Assembly: GCF_963853665.1 (NCBI RefSeq)
Contig: NZ_OY970459.1
Span: 3,038,001 to 3,102,000 of the forward strand
From: Mycobacterium decipiens
Lineage (GTDB): Bacteria > Actinomycetota > Actinomycetes > Mycobacteriales > Mycobacteriaceae
Reading direction: 5' to 3'
DNA: 64,000 nucleotides
The translations under genes and the position numbers were made by a program. The notes beneath the pieces were generated by a model, which did not search any database, had not been told where the DNA came from, and was given only the letters and a program-made list of their open reading frames with translations. Of this stretch, positions 19,826 to 29,217 are shown piece after piece (the stretch's first letter is position 1; each line of letters opens with the position of its first letter).

Positions 19826-21087
19826 GCCCAGACCCGTTTCAGGCTCCCACCGACCTAATTCCGGCCGGGCCTTTGCAAGACGATGGGATTGCTTGCACAT
19901 TCGCGATCTACTACCTGCCCCTGCCGCTTGCCGACCCGTTCGCCGCGTTGGATGGACTTCTGGCGAACACATTCAACGGATTTCGCCAGGCGGATTCCCT
20001 CTGCGGCAACGAGACAGAGCCCACTGTGAGCGCGGGGATCACGGTCGATCCGCGTAACGAGTACCCTCCGCCAGATCCGGAATTTGTTGAACTCTTCAAT
20101 CACGGAGTGAGCCCTCAACAAACGACCGCTCTGCAGGCCACCGAGGCCGCGTTGGTCCTCAACTTCAGCTGCCCGATTGAGCAGGCTTGGGATCGCCTTC
20201 GTGCCATGCAGCAGCTAACGGGTGATCTCGCGGCCGCCACCGGTGGCCTGATTTGGGATGCCGAAACTCGGGAGATGTTCACACCGGCCGCTTGGAAGGA
20301 ACTTCGAGTCGATCGATGGACCGGACTCACCCCAGATATCAACGACCATACCATCATTCATGCCTACGAGATCGACGGCCAGATGCGGGTCATCACGCTG
20401 GGAATGGGGAAATTTGGGCTCCCCGACGTCGTCGTCAATCAGGTGCCGCGGTCGGTCTGCAGCAATGTCGGACACCTGGTGAATGTGTTCTGCCAGGCCA
20501 TCGCTGATCGGCCCGTCGTTGAACGTCCGGGAGAATTCGACCTCGACTACCGGCTCTTTAGGCCCGATGCGACGGGGACCGCGCCGCTCACGGTGAAAGT
20601 GGGCACGCACCAGGACGGAGATCCGCTAAACCGGCTACTCGAAATTTCCTTTGACCGAGGACCGGGCCAGGATGTTCACGCCCGTCGGCACGCGATTCTC
20701 GCCGCCGCATTCGACTGCGACACTTCGATCGTTCCTACGACGCACAGCGACGCGTTGGAAGCCGCCAGCCGACACGCACGAGCAAAGCTGCCCGCGCTGC
20801 GCGCCTTGTTCAACGAAGGGCTACCACCCGGCGAGTTTGTGCAAGTCAAGGCTCCTTTCGATGGCCCGGACGGCACCCGGGAGTGGATGTGGGTAGACAT
20901 AATCACGTGGAATGGCGACGAGATCACGGGGTCACTTGCTAACAGACCGTTCAACGTCCCCGGTCTGCACCCCGGGCAGCTGGTCGTCGTCTCGCAATCC
21001 AGGGTCTTTGACTACAAGCACAAGCGCGCTGACGGCACGATCGAAGGCAATGAGAGCGAAAAGCTAATCAGCAGCACGTTGAACTAG
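19822..21087 (+). CDS. DUF2314-domain protein of unknown function
   Basis: 421 residues. The C-terminal third (about 325-405: EFVQVKAPF, REWMWVDIITWNGDEITGSLANRPFNVPGLHPGQ, VFDYKHKRADGTIEGN) fits the DUF2314 family, small domains often linked to SMI1/knr4-like or immunity-type proteins. The first ~320 residues are not recognised; they have a mixed alpha/beta look and four Cys. No membrane helix inside the called frame, although the overlapping upstream leader could supply a signal. It has no counterpart between dop and Rv2113 in M. tuberculosis as I remember, so it is an accessory gene. Base composition is somewhat less GC-rich than its neighbours, hinting at transfer. Confidence 0.8.
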   Translation: MSPDPFQAPTDLIPAGPLQDDGIACTFAIYYLPLPLADPFAALDGLLANTFNGFRQADSLCGNETEPTVSAGITVDPRNEYPPPDPEFVELFNHGVSPQQTTALQATEAALVLNFSCPIEQAWDRLRAMQQLTGDLAAATGGLIWDAETREMFTPAAWKELRVDRWTGLTPDINDHTIIHAYEIDGQMRVITLGMGKFGLPDVVVNQVPRSVCSNVGHLVNVFCQAIADRPVVERPGEFDLDYRLFRPDATGTAPLTVKVGTHQDGDPLNRLLEISFDRGPGQDVHARRHAILAAAFDCDTSIVPTTHSDALEAASRHARAKLPALRALFNEGLPPGEFVQVKAPFDGPDGTREWMWVDIITWNGDEITGSLANRPFNVPGLHPGQLVVVSQSRVFDYKHKRADGTIEGNESEKLISSTLN

Positions 21088-21127
21088 CACAACACCAACG
21101 GTTGGCCGCCGTTAGGGTTGAGCCGGC

Positions 21128-22312
21128 ATGAACGTTTCCTTCCACCGCACGCTGGCACGCCGAGAATCGTCGAGCGCCGCGGCTGATAGCTGGTTCCTGG
21201 AACGCGGTCTGCCTTCAGTGCTGACCACGCGGGCCCGCTGGCGGCGGCTCTGGCCGCGATCGGCGCCCGTGCTCGCGGGGTACGCAACGCTGCACTGCTG
21301 GACCCTGCCGATCCTGCTGATCACCCATGGCGACGAAGTCGTCATCGATGGACAGCCCACACCGCGAGAGTGGCTGCTACTGGCGTTGATCGCCCTCGCT
21401 CCGGTATTCATCACGATGGTCGGCTGGTTGGTATCCCGGCTCTCGGATAGCCGGAAGCGTTCGGTTGCAGCGACCGTCGCGATCACCGTGGTGGCGATCG
21501 TCGTAATCGCGGAAACCTCGGTGTCCCACCTGCCAGACGCGGCCATCCTGGCGGTGGTGGTGCTGCTGGCGACCGGAAGCGGTGTCGGGTCGGTGGTCGG
21601 ATGGTCGGTGCACATGACCCTGTCGCACCTCGCGACAATCGGCGCCCTGGCGGTTCGGGCTCTGCCGGTCGTCCTGCTGACCACATTGGTGTTCTTCAAC
21701 GGCAACATCTGGCTTATGGCCTCGACGATCAGCGCCGGGCGGCTGGGCCTGGCGATCGTATTTCTGGTCAGTATCGCCAGCGTATTCGTGGTCTCGGCCA
21801 CCCTAGAGCGGGTGCGACCGATCCTGCAGTCACCCACAGCACTACCCAACGATCGCGAAGAGCTCGCCGACACCCCGTTTGCCGCAATGGCGGATTCGCC
21901 GAGCAACCCCCAACTGACCAGGACCGAGCGCGTGAATGTGGTCTTCGTGCTCGCCGCCCACCAACTGGCCCAGATCATGGTAGTAGCGGTGCTGACCGCA
22001 ACGATCTATGTGATCCTCGGCCTGATCGTGCTCAGCCCCGCACTCCTCCAGGAATGGACCCACAGCGGGTCCAGTAGCGCGACCATATTGGGGCTGACGG
22101 TTCCGGTGCCGGATTCGCTGATACATCTGTGCCTTTTCCTGGGCGCGTTGACGTTCATGTACATCAGCGCCCGAGCCGTTGGTGACGCCGAATACCGGGT
22201 GACGTTCGTCGACCCGCTGATCGACGAGCTGCACGTCACGCTTATCGCTCGCAACCGCTACCGCAGCAACGTCGCCATCCCCAATATTGACGCCAGTCAT
22301 GTCAATGACTAG
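21128..22312 (+). CDS. multi-pass integral membrane protein (Rv2113-like)
   Basis: 394 residues with about eight hydrophobic helices: two near 48-65 and 82-105, a run of four between about 115 and 235, and two or more near 280-345. The N-terminal 45 residues are basic and cytoplasmic. No known transporter motif seen. Corresponds by position to Rv2113. It is followed by a gene that starts inside it, suggesting the two are made together. Function unknown; lying between dop and mpa does not by itself tie it to the proteasome. Confidence 0.85.
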   Translation: MNVSFHRTLARRESSSAAADSWFLERGLPSVLTTRARWRRLWPRSAPVLAGYATLHCWTLPILLITHGDEVVIDGQPTPREWLLLALIALAPVFITMVGWLVSRLSDSRKRSVAATVAITVVAIVVIAETSVSHLPDAAILAVVVLLATGSGVGSVVGWSVHMTLSHLATIGALAVRALPVVLLTTLVFFNGNIWLMASTISAGRLGLAIVFLVSIASVFVVSATLERVRPILQSPTALPNDREELADTPFAAMADSPSNPQLTRTERVNVVFVLAAHQLAQIMVVAVLTATIYVILGLIVLSPALLQEWTHSGSSSATILGLTVPVPDSLIHLCLFLGALTFMYISARAVGDAEYRVTFVDPLIDELHVTLIARNRYRSNVAIPNIDASHVND

Positions 22313-22946
22313 GTTCACCCTGGTGTCCGCCCCCGAACGGGTAACCGGCTTGTCCGGGCAGCGTTATGGCGAAGTGCTCCTGGTAACTCCCGGCGAAGCG
22401 GGCCCCCAAGCAACCGTCTACAACAGCTTCCCGCTCAACGACTGCCCCGCCGAGCTGTGGTCAGCGCTTGACCCGCAGGCCATCGCTGCCGAAAACGGTG
22501 CGGCCGCGGCCCTTCTCAACGGCCCGCGCTTCTGGCTGATGAACGGCATCGAAAAGGACCCGCAGGGCCCAGCGGTGACCAAGACTTTCGGCGGCATCGA
22601 AATGCTCCAACAAGCCACGGTCTTGCTGTCGTCGATGAACCCCGAGCCATACACCGTCAACCAGGTGAACCGCAACACCGTCTTCGTCTTTGACGCCGGG
22701 GAAGAGATCTACGAACTCCAAGACCCCAGCGGAAAGCGCTGGGTGATGCAGACCTGGAGCCAGATCGTGGATCCCGACCTCTCACGAGCCGACCTGCCCA
22801 AGCTGGCCGATCGGCTCAAACTGCCAGCGGGGTGGTCCTACCAGCCGCGCGTGCTCACCAGCGAGCTGCGCGTGGACACCACGACCCGCGCCGCCCACGT
22901 GCTGCACGACGACCTGACCAACAGCTACTCGCGCGGGGCCGACTAG
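22299..22946 (+). CDS. conserved actinobacterial protein (Rv2114-like)
   Basis: 215 residues from ATG 22299, overlapping the membrane protein gene by 14 bases. Contains WLMNGIEKD, ETYELQDPSGKRWVMQTWSQ-like core (here EEIYELQDPSGKRWVMQTWS) and LPAGWSYQPR, a pattern common to a family of small actinobacterial proteins of unknown function. No signal peptide or helix. Ends tail-to-tail with mpa. A second ATG at 22305 and an upstream TTG at 22287 are other starts. Confidence 0.8.
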   Translation: MSMTRFTLVSAPERVTGLSGQRYGEVLLVTPGEAGPQATVYNSFPLNDCPAELWSALDPQAIAAENGAAAALLNGPRFWLMNGIEKDPQGPAVTKTFGGIEMLQQATVLLSSMNPEPYTVNQVNRNTVFVFDAGEEIYELQDPSGKRWVMQTWSQIVDPDLSRADLPKLADRLKLPAGWSYQPRVLTSELRVDTTTRAAHVLHDDLTNSYSRGAD

Positions 22947-22971
22947 CCGCCGTGTTGGGTGAGGCGACCCG

Positions 22972-24801
22972 CTACAGATACTGGCCGAGGTTGGACTCGG
23001 TATCGATGGCGCGCGAGGCGCTCGACGACTTGCCGGTGACCAGGGTGCGGATGTAGACGATCCGCTCGCCCTTCTTGCCCGAGATCCGCGCCCAGTCATC
23101 GGGGTTGGTGGTGTTGGGCAGGTCCTCGTTCTCGGCAAATTCGTCCACGATCGAGTCGAGCAGATGCTGAATGCGCAGCCCCGGTTGCCCGGTCTCCAGC
23201 ACGGATTTGATGGCGTTCTTCTTGGCCCGGTCGACGACATTCTGGATCATCGCCCCGGAGTTGAAGTCCTTGAAGTACATGACTTCCTTGTCGCCGTTGG
23301 CGTAGGTGACCTCCAGGAACCGGTTGTCGTCGATCTCGGCGTACATCCGGTCGACAACCTTCTCGATCATCGCCTTGATGCAGGCCGAACGGTCGCCGTC
23401 GAACTCGGCTAGGTCGTCGGCATGCACCGGCAGGAACTCGGTCAGGTACTTCGAGTAGATATCCTGCGCTGCTTCGGCATCAGGCCGCTCGATCTTGATC
23501 TTCACGTCGAGACGCCCCGGCCGCAGGATGGCGGGATCGATCATGTCCTCACGGTTGGAGGCGCCGATCACGATGACGTTCTCGAGTCCCTCCACCCCGT
23601 CGATCTCACTGAGCAGCTGCGGCACCACCGTTGTCTCGACGTCCGAGGAAACGCCGGTACCGCGGGTGCGGAAGATCGAGTCCATCTCGTCGAAGAACAC
23701 GATCACCGGAGTGCCTTCCGACGCCTTCTCCCGGGCCCGCTGGAAGATCAGCCGGATGTGTCGCTCGGTTTCCCCGACGAACTTGTTCAGCAGCTCGGGG
23801 CCCTTGATGTTGAGGAAGTACGACTTCGCCTCGTGAGCATCGTCGCCGCGGACCTCGGCCATCTTTTTGGCCAGCGAGTTGGCCACCGCCTTGGCGATCA
23901 ACGTTTTACCGCAGCCGGGCGGGCCGTAGAGCAACACACCCTTGGGCGGGCGCAGCGAGTACTCCCGATACAACTCCTTGTGTAGGAACGGCAGCTCCAC
24001 GGCGTCGCGGATCTGCTCGATCTGGCGGCTCAGACCGCCGATGTCGGCATAGCTGACATCCGGCACCTCTTCCAGCACCAGATCTTCGACCTCCGCCTTG
24101 GGGATGCGTTCGAAGGCATAACCGGCCTTGGTGTCGACCAGCAGCGAATCACCGGGGCGCAGCTTGCGCGGCCGGGTGTCGTCATTGAGAGCCTCGGGGA
24201 CGCCATCCGGCAAGTCCTCGGCAACCAGTGGATCGGCCAGCCAAACGACGCGTTCCTCGTCGGCGTGGCCGACGACCAGAGCCCGATGACCGTCGCACAG
24301 GATCTCCCGCAAGGTGGATATCTCACCGACGGATTCGAAGGTGCCGGCCTCCACGACAGTCAGGGCTTCGTTGAGCCGGACCGTCTGCCCCTTCTTGAGG
24401 GATGCCGCGTCTATGTTCGGTGAGCACGTCAGGCGCATCTTGCGACCCGACGTGAACACATCGACCGTGTCATCGTCGTGTGTGGCCACCAGGACGCCGT
24501 AGCCACTGGGCGGCTGGCCCAGCCGGTCAACCTCCTCGCGCAGCGCCAGCAGTTGTTGACGGGCTTCTTTAAGAGTTTCCATTAATTTGGAATTGCGGGC
24601 AGCAAGTGAGTCGATTCGGGCTTCGAGTTGATGTACATCGCGGACAGTGCGCGTGGGCCCAGGTGATCCGACGGCGTTCTCAAGTTGCTCGCGCAGCACC
24701 GCAGCCTCACGCCGCAGCTGTTCTAGTTCGGCAGCATCGCCGCTGGACAGGGGGCTATCGCGGGGGATGCCGAATGCCTCAGAACGCTCTGACTCACCCA
24801 T
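22972..24801 (-). CDS. mpa: proteasomal AAA ATPase Mpa (ARC)
   Basis: 609 residues from ATG 24801, set by AGGAG seven bases ahead. The hexameric unfoldase recognises Pup and feeds substrates to PrcAB. An N-terminal coiled coil at about 25-95 ([45 protein letters not shown]) binds Pup. Two OB folds at about 97-240 follow, then the AAA module with Walker A GPPGCGKT near 293-300 and Walker B VFFDEMDS. The C-terminus ends QYL, the Tyr motif that docks onto the alpha ring. Length matches M. tuberculosis, and no lesion is seen. Confidence 0.97.
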   Translation of the reverse strand: MGESERSEAFGIPRDSPLSSGDAAELEQLRREAAVLREQLENAVGSPGPTRTVRDVHQLEARIDSLAARNSKLMETLKEARQQLLALREEVDRLGQPPSGYGVLVATHDDDTVDVFTSGRKMRLTCSPNIDAASLKKGQTVRLNEALTVVEAGTFESVGEISTLREILCDGHRALVVGHADEERVVWLADPLVAEDLPDGVPEALNDDTRPRKLRPGDSLLVDTKAGYAFERIPKAEVEDLVLEEVPDVSYADIGGLSRQIEQIRDAVELPFLHKELYREYSLRPPKGVLLYGPPGCGKTLIAKAVANSLAKKMAEVRGDDAHEAKSYFLNIKGPELLNKFVGETERHIRLIFQRAREKASEGTPVIVFFDEMDSIFRTRGTGVSSDVETTVVPQLLSEIDGVEGLENVIVIGASNREDMIDPAILRPGRLDVKIKIERPDAEAAQDIYSKYLTEFLPVHADDLAEFDGDRSACIKAMIEKVVDRMYAEIDDNRFLEVTYANGDKEVMYFKDFNSGAMIQNVVDRAKKNAIKSVLETGQPGLRIQHLLDSIVDEFAENEDLPNTTNPDDWARISGKKGERIVYIRTLVTGKSSSASRAIDTESNLGQYL

Positions 24802-24978
24802 GTTGCGCTCCTTTCCCACGCCAGGAATGGCGCCGCGGATACTCCAACGCTACCGGCGATCGACGCTTCATGTGGGCAGTCGAATGCCGATGAAAAGTAA
24901 CAACTTGTGTCGCTGGTAATCTCGGCCCCGAGTCGGACCGATTCGACAGGACCTCGAAAGGACCCTGAAAGGACCTCC

Positions 24979-25128
24979 GTGACCGCGAAATCCCTAGCCA
25001 CAGGCGTAGTGGGCGACGCGGCGATCAGCGTAGCCGCCGCCGGTGTGACTTTCATTGCATCTTGGGTTCGCTGCCCCGCACTGCCAGTAGCCGAGCGTGT
25101 CGCCGGATGCGCCGAAACATCTGCGTAA
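24979..25128 (+). CDS. possible 49-residue signal-like ORF ahead of lppK
   Basis: GTG at 24979 has AAAGGA just upstream. The product [20 protein letters not shown].. resembles the signal peptide of MTB12/CFP-2-type secreted antigens (KSIAAGLTAAAAIGAAAAG), the family to which LppK's folded domain belongs. It then runs into unrelated sequence and overlaps the lppK start. It may be the vestige of an older N-terminus or a leader. Just ahead, an 11-bp motif (gacctcgaaag-like) occurs nearly three times at 24950-24980. Confidence 0.3.
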   Translation: MTAKSLATGVVGDAAISVAAAGVTFIASWVRCPALPVAERVAGCAETSA

Positions 25129-25727
25129 CCTTAGGCGCCGCAACCGTCGTGGCGACGCTGGGGCTGTCGGGGTGCTCGCATCAGGAGTCGAAGAAGAATT
25201 CGTCGCCGGCAACCCCGTCACTGCCGCCCGCCACGTCGAGTCCGCTAGCGGCGGCGCCGACCACTCCCCTGCCAACACCCGAGGCCCTAATCGATGTGCT
25301 GTCCCGACTCGCCGATCCGGGCGTGCCGGGCACCAACAAGGTGCACCTCATCGAAGGCGCAACCCCCGAAACTGCCGCTGCCCTGGATAGGTTCACCACC
25401 GCGTTGCGGGACGGCGGCTACCTGCCCATGACGTTCGCGGCGAACGACATCGCCTGGTCGAACAAGAAACCGTCCGGCGCGATGGCCATCGTCGTCGTCA
25501 CCACAGCCCAACCGGACAACCGCGAGTTCACGTTTCCGATGGAATTCACGTCGTCCCGTGGGGGCTGGCAGCTGTCTCGGCAAACCACGGAAATGCTGCT
25601 GGCCATAAGCAACTCACGGAGTGCGACCCCGTCGGCTACCGGCCCGGCACCCGCACCAGAACCAAACCCCGCACCCATGCCGGAACCAAGTCCGGGTGAC
25701 GGTCCGGCACCGTCTCCGACTCCCTGA
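25107..25727 (+). CDS. lppK: lipoprotein LppK (MTB12-like domain)
   Basis: 206 residues from ATG 25107. Signal peptide [19 protein letters not shown] ends in lipobox LSGC, so it is lipid-anchored on the outer face of the membrane. A Ser/Pro-rich linker precedes a globular domain at about 65-170 ([20 protein letters not shown] to [14 protein letters not shown]) like the low-molecular-weight antigen MTB12. The C-terminal 30 residues are Pro/Ala-rich and longer than I recall in M. tuberculosis. An upstream start at 25062 would put 15 residues ahead of the signal and is unlikely. Confidence 0.88.
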   Translation: MRRNICVTLGAATVVATLGLSGCSHQESKKNSSPATPSLPPATSSPLAAAPTTPLPTPEALIDVLSRLADPGVPGTNKVHLIEGATPETAAALDRFTTALRDGGYLPMTFAANDIAWSNKKPSGAMAIVVVTTAQPDNREFTFPMEFTSSRGGWQLSRQTTEMLLAISNSRSATPSATGPAPAPEPNPAPMPEPSPGDGPAPSPTP

Positions 25728-25735
25728 GCCGGCGC

Positions 25736-26029
25736 ATGTGGATCGGCTGGCTCGAAATCGATGTATTGCTGGGCGACGTGCGATCACTCAAGCAGAAGCG
25801 GTCGGTGATCCGGCCCCTGGTCGCCGAGCTGCAGCGCAAATTCAGCGTGTCGGCCGCCGAGACCGGTTCGCGTGATCTGTACCGACGGGCGGGCATCGGC
25901 GTGGCCGTGGTATCCGGCGACCGGAGCCACGCCGTCGATGTCCTCGACAACGCCGAACGGCTGGTGGCCGCGCATCCGGAGTTCGAGTTGCTGTCGGTGC
26001 GGCGCGGCCTGCACCGCAGTGACGACTAA
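25736..26029 (+). CDS. DUF503 family protein (Rv2117-like)
   Basis: 97 residues. The pattern RSLKQKRSVIRPLVAELQRKFSVSAAETG.. RAGIGVAVVSGD is the hallmark of DUF503, a small ferredoxin-like fold found near ribosome or translation genes in many bacteria. No catalytic motif known. Lies eight bases after lppK on the same strand, probably one transcript. Confidence 0.9.
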   Translation: MWIGWLEIDVLLGDVRSLKQKRSVIRPLVAELQRKFSVSAAETGSRDLYRRAGIGVAVVSGDRSHAVDVLDNAERLVAAHPEFELLSVRRGLHRSDD

Positions 26030-26208
26030 GTGCCGGCCGCACGCAGCTAGAACCGGGACTTCGAGCCGGGATCTAGTTTCGCTGATAGCAGCGACTCGAC
26101 AGGTCCCGGAGTACCGGGATGTCTTGGGCTGATGCGAGGTGCGCGATGGCATCAGTGGTGGTTGTCCCGAAGCGCTAGCGGCGGCGACGACGCAGTCGCA
26201 GGGCAATT

Positions 26209-26424
26209 GGCGATGGCACCAACGGCGCGCCCGGCACCGGGCAGCTCGGCACGATCTTGTACGGCAATGGCGGGGTGGGTGGGTCGGGTGGGGTTGGCCA
26301 GCCCGGCGGGACCAGCATTTCCGTTGGCGATGGCGGGTTCGGCGGGGCCGGTGGGATCGGCGGGAACGGTGGGCGCCTCGCCGGCAACCCGGGCGCGCCG
26401 GGTACACCCGGCCCGGACGGGTAA
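26209..26424 (+). pseudogene. PGRS fragment (3' end of a PE_PGRS gene)
   Basis: In one frame the sequence reads [20 protein letters not shown] followed by [14 protein letters not shown].. and [15 protein letters not shown], ending at TAA 26422. This is typical PGRS Gly-Gly-X sequence with no PE domain upstream and no start signal. It is a remnant from a deletion or recombination, lying between the DUF503 gene and trmI. Confidence 0.7.
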
Positions 26425-26432
26425 CACGGGCA

Positions 26433-27335
<903 letters not shown>

Positions 27336-27348
27336 CTAGGCTGCGGGC

Positions 27349-28218
27349 ATGACCGACCAGCCGGAGCCACTCCCGCCACGGCCGGCGTTGTCACCGTCGC
27401 GGGCGGCCGACTTCAAGCAGTGCCCGCTGCTATACCGGTTCCGCGCGATCGACCGGCTGCCCGAGGCGCCGTCGGCGGCACAGCTACGCGGGTCCGTGGT
27501 GCACGCCGCGCTTGAGCGACTCTACGGCCTACCGGCGGCGTTGCGCGGCCCAGACACGGCGAAGTCGCTGGTGGAGCCCGCGTGGGACCAGATGGTCGCC
27601 GCGGAGCCCGAGCTGGCGGGCCAGCTGGACCCCGGACAGCGAACGCAACTGCTCGAGAATGCCCGCGCGTTGCTGTCCGGCTACTACCGGCTGGAAGATC
27701 CGACTCGGTTCGACCCGCACAGCTGCGAACAGCGCGTGGAGGTCGAACTGGCCGACGGCACGCTGCTGCGCGGAATTATCGACCGGATCGACGTCGCCGC
27801 CACCGGCGAGACGCGGGTGGTCGACTATAAGACCGGCAAGGCGCCCCCGGCCGCGCGAGCGCTGGCCGAGTTCAAGGCGATGTTCCAAATGAAGTTCTAC
27901 GCGGTGGCGCTATTTCGGTCACGCGGCGTGCTGCCCACCAGGCTGCGGCTCATCTATCTGGCCGACGGCCAGCTGCTCGACTACTCCCCGGACCGCGACG
28001 AGCTGCTGCGTTTCGAGAAGACGTTGATGGCGATTTGGCGCGCGATCCAATCCGCAGCAGAAACAGGCGATTTCCGTCCCAGCCCGTCACGGTTGTGCGA
28101 CTGGTGCCCGCACCAAGAGCATTGCCCGGCATTCGGCGGGACGCCGCCGCCGTATCCGGGGTGGCCGGATCACGGGCAACCCGAGACTGCGCGGCGCCCG
28201 ACCGAGCCGGCGGCATGA
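27349..28218 (+). CDS. RecB-family PD-(D/E)XK exonuclease with Fe-S cluster
   Basis: 289 residues (Rv2119-like). PD-(D/E)XK core: GIIDRIDV gives the Asp and RVVDYKTGKAP gives the D-x-K residues at about 145-170. Four Cys frame the domain: one at residue 25 (DFKQC) and three in LCDWCPHQEHC near the C-terminus, the Cas4/AddB pattern for a 4Fe-4S cluster. Single-domain nucleases of this type degrade DNA ends. Overlaps the next gene by four bases (ATGA), so the two are coupled. Confidence 0.9.
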   Translation: MTDQPEPLPPRPALSPSRAADFKQCPLLYRFRAIDRLPEAPSAAQLRGSVVHAALERLYGLPAALRGPDTAKSLVEPAWDQMVAAEPELAGQLDPGQRTQLLENARALLSGYYRLEDPTRFDPHSCEQRVEVELADGTLLRGIIDRIDVAATGETRVVDYKTGKAPPAARALAEFKAMFQMKFYAVALFRSRGVLPTRLRLIYLADGQLLDYSPDRDELLRFEKTLMAIWRAIQSAAETGDFRPSPSRLCDWCPHQEHCPAFGGTPPPYPGWPDHGQPETARRPTEPAA

Positions 28219-28991
28219 TCGGCTGCTACTACCGCCGCCGCTCCGGCGATGGTGACTATCAGTCGTTCGCCCCCACCGACTACACCCGAAGCAACTGGGA
28301 CCCCGAAATTCAGCATGGCTCACCGCCGTTGGCGCTGCTGACAAAGCTGATCGAGGACCTGTCGGTGGGATCTGACCTGCGGATCGGCAGACTTAGCCTG
28401 GACATCCTCGGAGCGATTCCGGTGACCCCGGTGCGGGCCCGGGCCTGGGTACAGCGTCCGGGTTCGCGCGTCTGCATGATTGTCGCGGAGTTGCTTGCCG
28501 ATCGTGTGGTCGCGCGGGTGACAGCGTGGCTCCTGGCAGTCAGCGACACCGCCGACATCGCAGCTGACCGGTACCCCCCATTAGTGGAGGGACCCACCGA
28601 ACCACGTCCAGCCGTCTTCGCTGCTGCCCGCGGCTATTTCGACGCGCTCGACTGGCGCCCGCAACGCGTGGATGCGCAATCACCCAGCGTGTCCTGGTTT
28701 AGCCCGCTGGCGCATATCGTCGACACCGAACCGACGTCTGCGCTGCAGCGCCTTGCCGCCGTGGCGGATTGCGCCAACGGTGTGGGCGCGATCCTGGATC
28801 CCAACGAGTTCTTTTTCCTGAACACCGACACGGTGATCCATCTGCACCGACTGCCAACCGGCAGTGATTTCGCGCTGCGCGCACGCGCGTCGATCGGGCC
28901 CGACGGCGTGGGGGTAACTACCGCGGAGGTTTTCGACAAGGCGGGGTTTGTTGGGACCTCGGCCCAGACGATCCTGGTCCGGCGCAGGTGA
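28215..28991 (+). CDS. thioesterase-family protein (double hot-dog)
   Basis: 258 residues. The plan (N-terminal FAPTDYTRSNWDPEIQHGSPPLALL, a central linker, C-terminal DCANGVGAIL..FLNTDTVIHLHRLP and ARASIGPDGVGVTTAEVFDKAGFVGTSAQT) fits acyl-CoA thioesterases of the TesB-like double hot-dog type, where Asp and Gln/Thr residues near DCANG and TSAQ are catalytic. Starts in the ATGA overlap with the nuclease gene. I do not recall it at this place in M. tuberculosis, so it was either lost there or gained here. Substrate unknown. Confidence 0.75.
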   Translation: MIGCYYRRRSGDGDYQSFAPTDYTRSNWDPEIQHGSPPLALLTKLIEDLSVGSDLRIGRLSLDILGAIPVTPVRARAWVQRPGSRVCMIVAELLADRVVARVTAWLLAVSDTADIAADRYPPLVEGPTEPRPAVFAAARGYFDALDWRPQRVDAQSPSVSWFSPLAHIVDTEPTSALQRLAAVADCANGVGAILDPNEFFFLNTDTVIHLHRLPTGSDFALRARASIGPDGVGVTTAEVFDKAGFVGTSAQTILVRRR

Positions 28992-29001
28992 GTTGCGCGT
29001 G

Positions 29002-29217
29002 CGACGGTGGCGACCCGCTACGCCCGGCTACGCCGCGCTTGCGATCGCACTAGTCCGACGGTGGCGACCCGCTACGCCCGGCTACGCCGCGCTTGCGATC
29101 GCACTAGTCCGACGGTGGCGACCCGCTACGCCCGGCTACGCCGCGCTTGCGATCGCACTAGTCCGACGGTGGCGACCCGCTACGCCCGGCTACGCCGCGC
29201 TTGCGATCGCCACTAGT
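29002..29217. repeat. 54-bp tandem repeat, four units (VNTR)
   Basis: Units start at 29002, 29056, 29110 and 29164 and are almost perfect copies of cgacggtggcgacccgctac and the following 34 bases, ending gcgatcgcactagt. The last carries one extra base. Unit length is a multiple of three and it starts right after the thioesterase stop, ending at the stop of the flavin reductase gene. Such arrays vary in copy number between strains. Confidence 0.92.

Noticed and set aside
24802..24978. Gene between mpa and lppK
   Set aside because: Only short frames; it is better read as two divergent promoters with an 11-bp repeat.
29002..29217. CRISPR array
   Set aside because: Units are contiguous with no variable spacers, and no cas genes are present; it is a plain tandem repeat.
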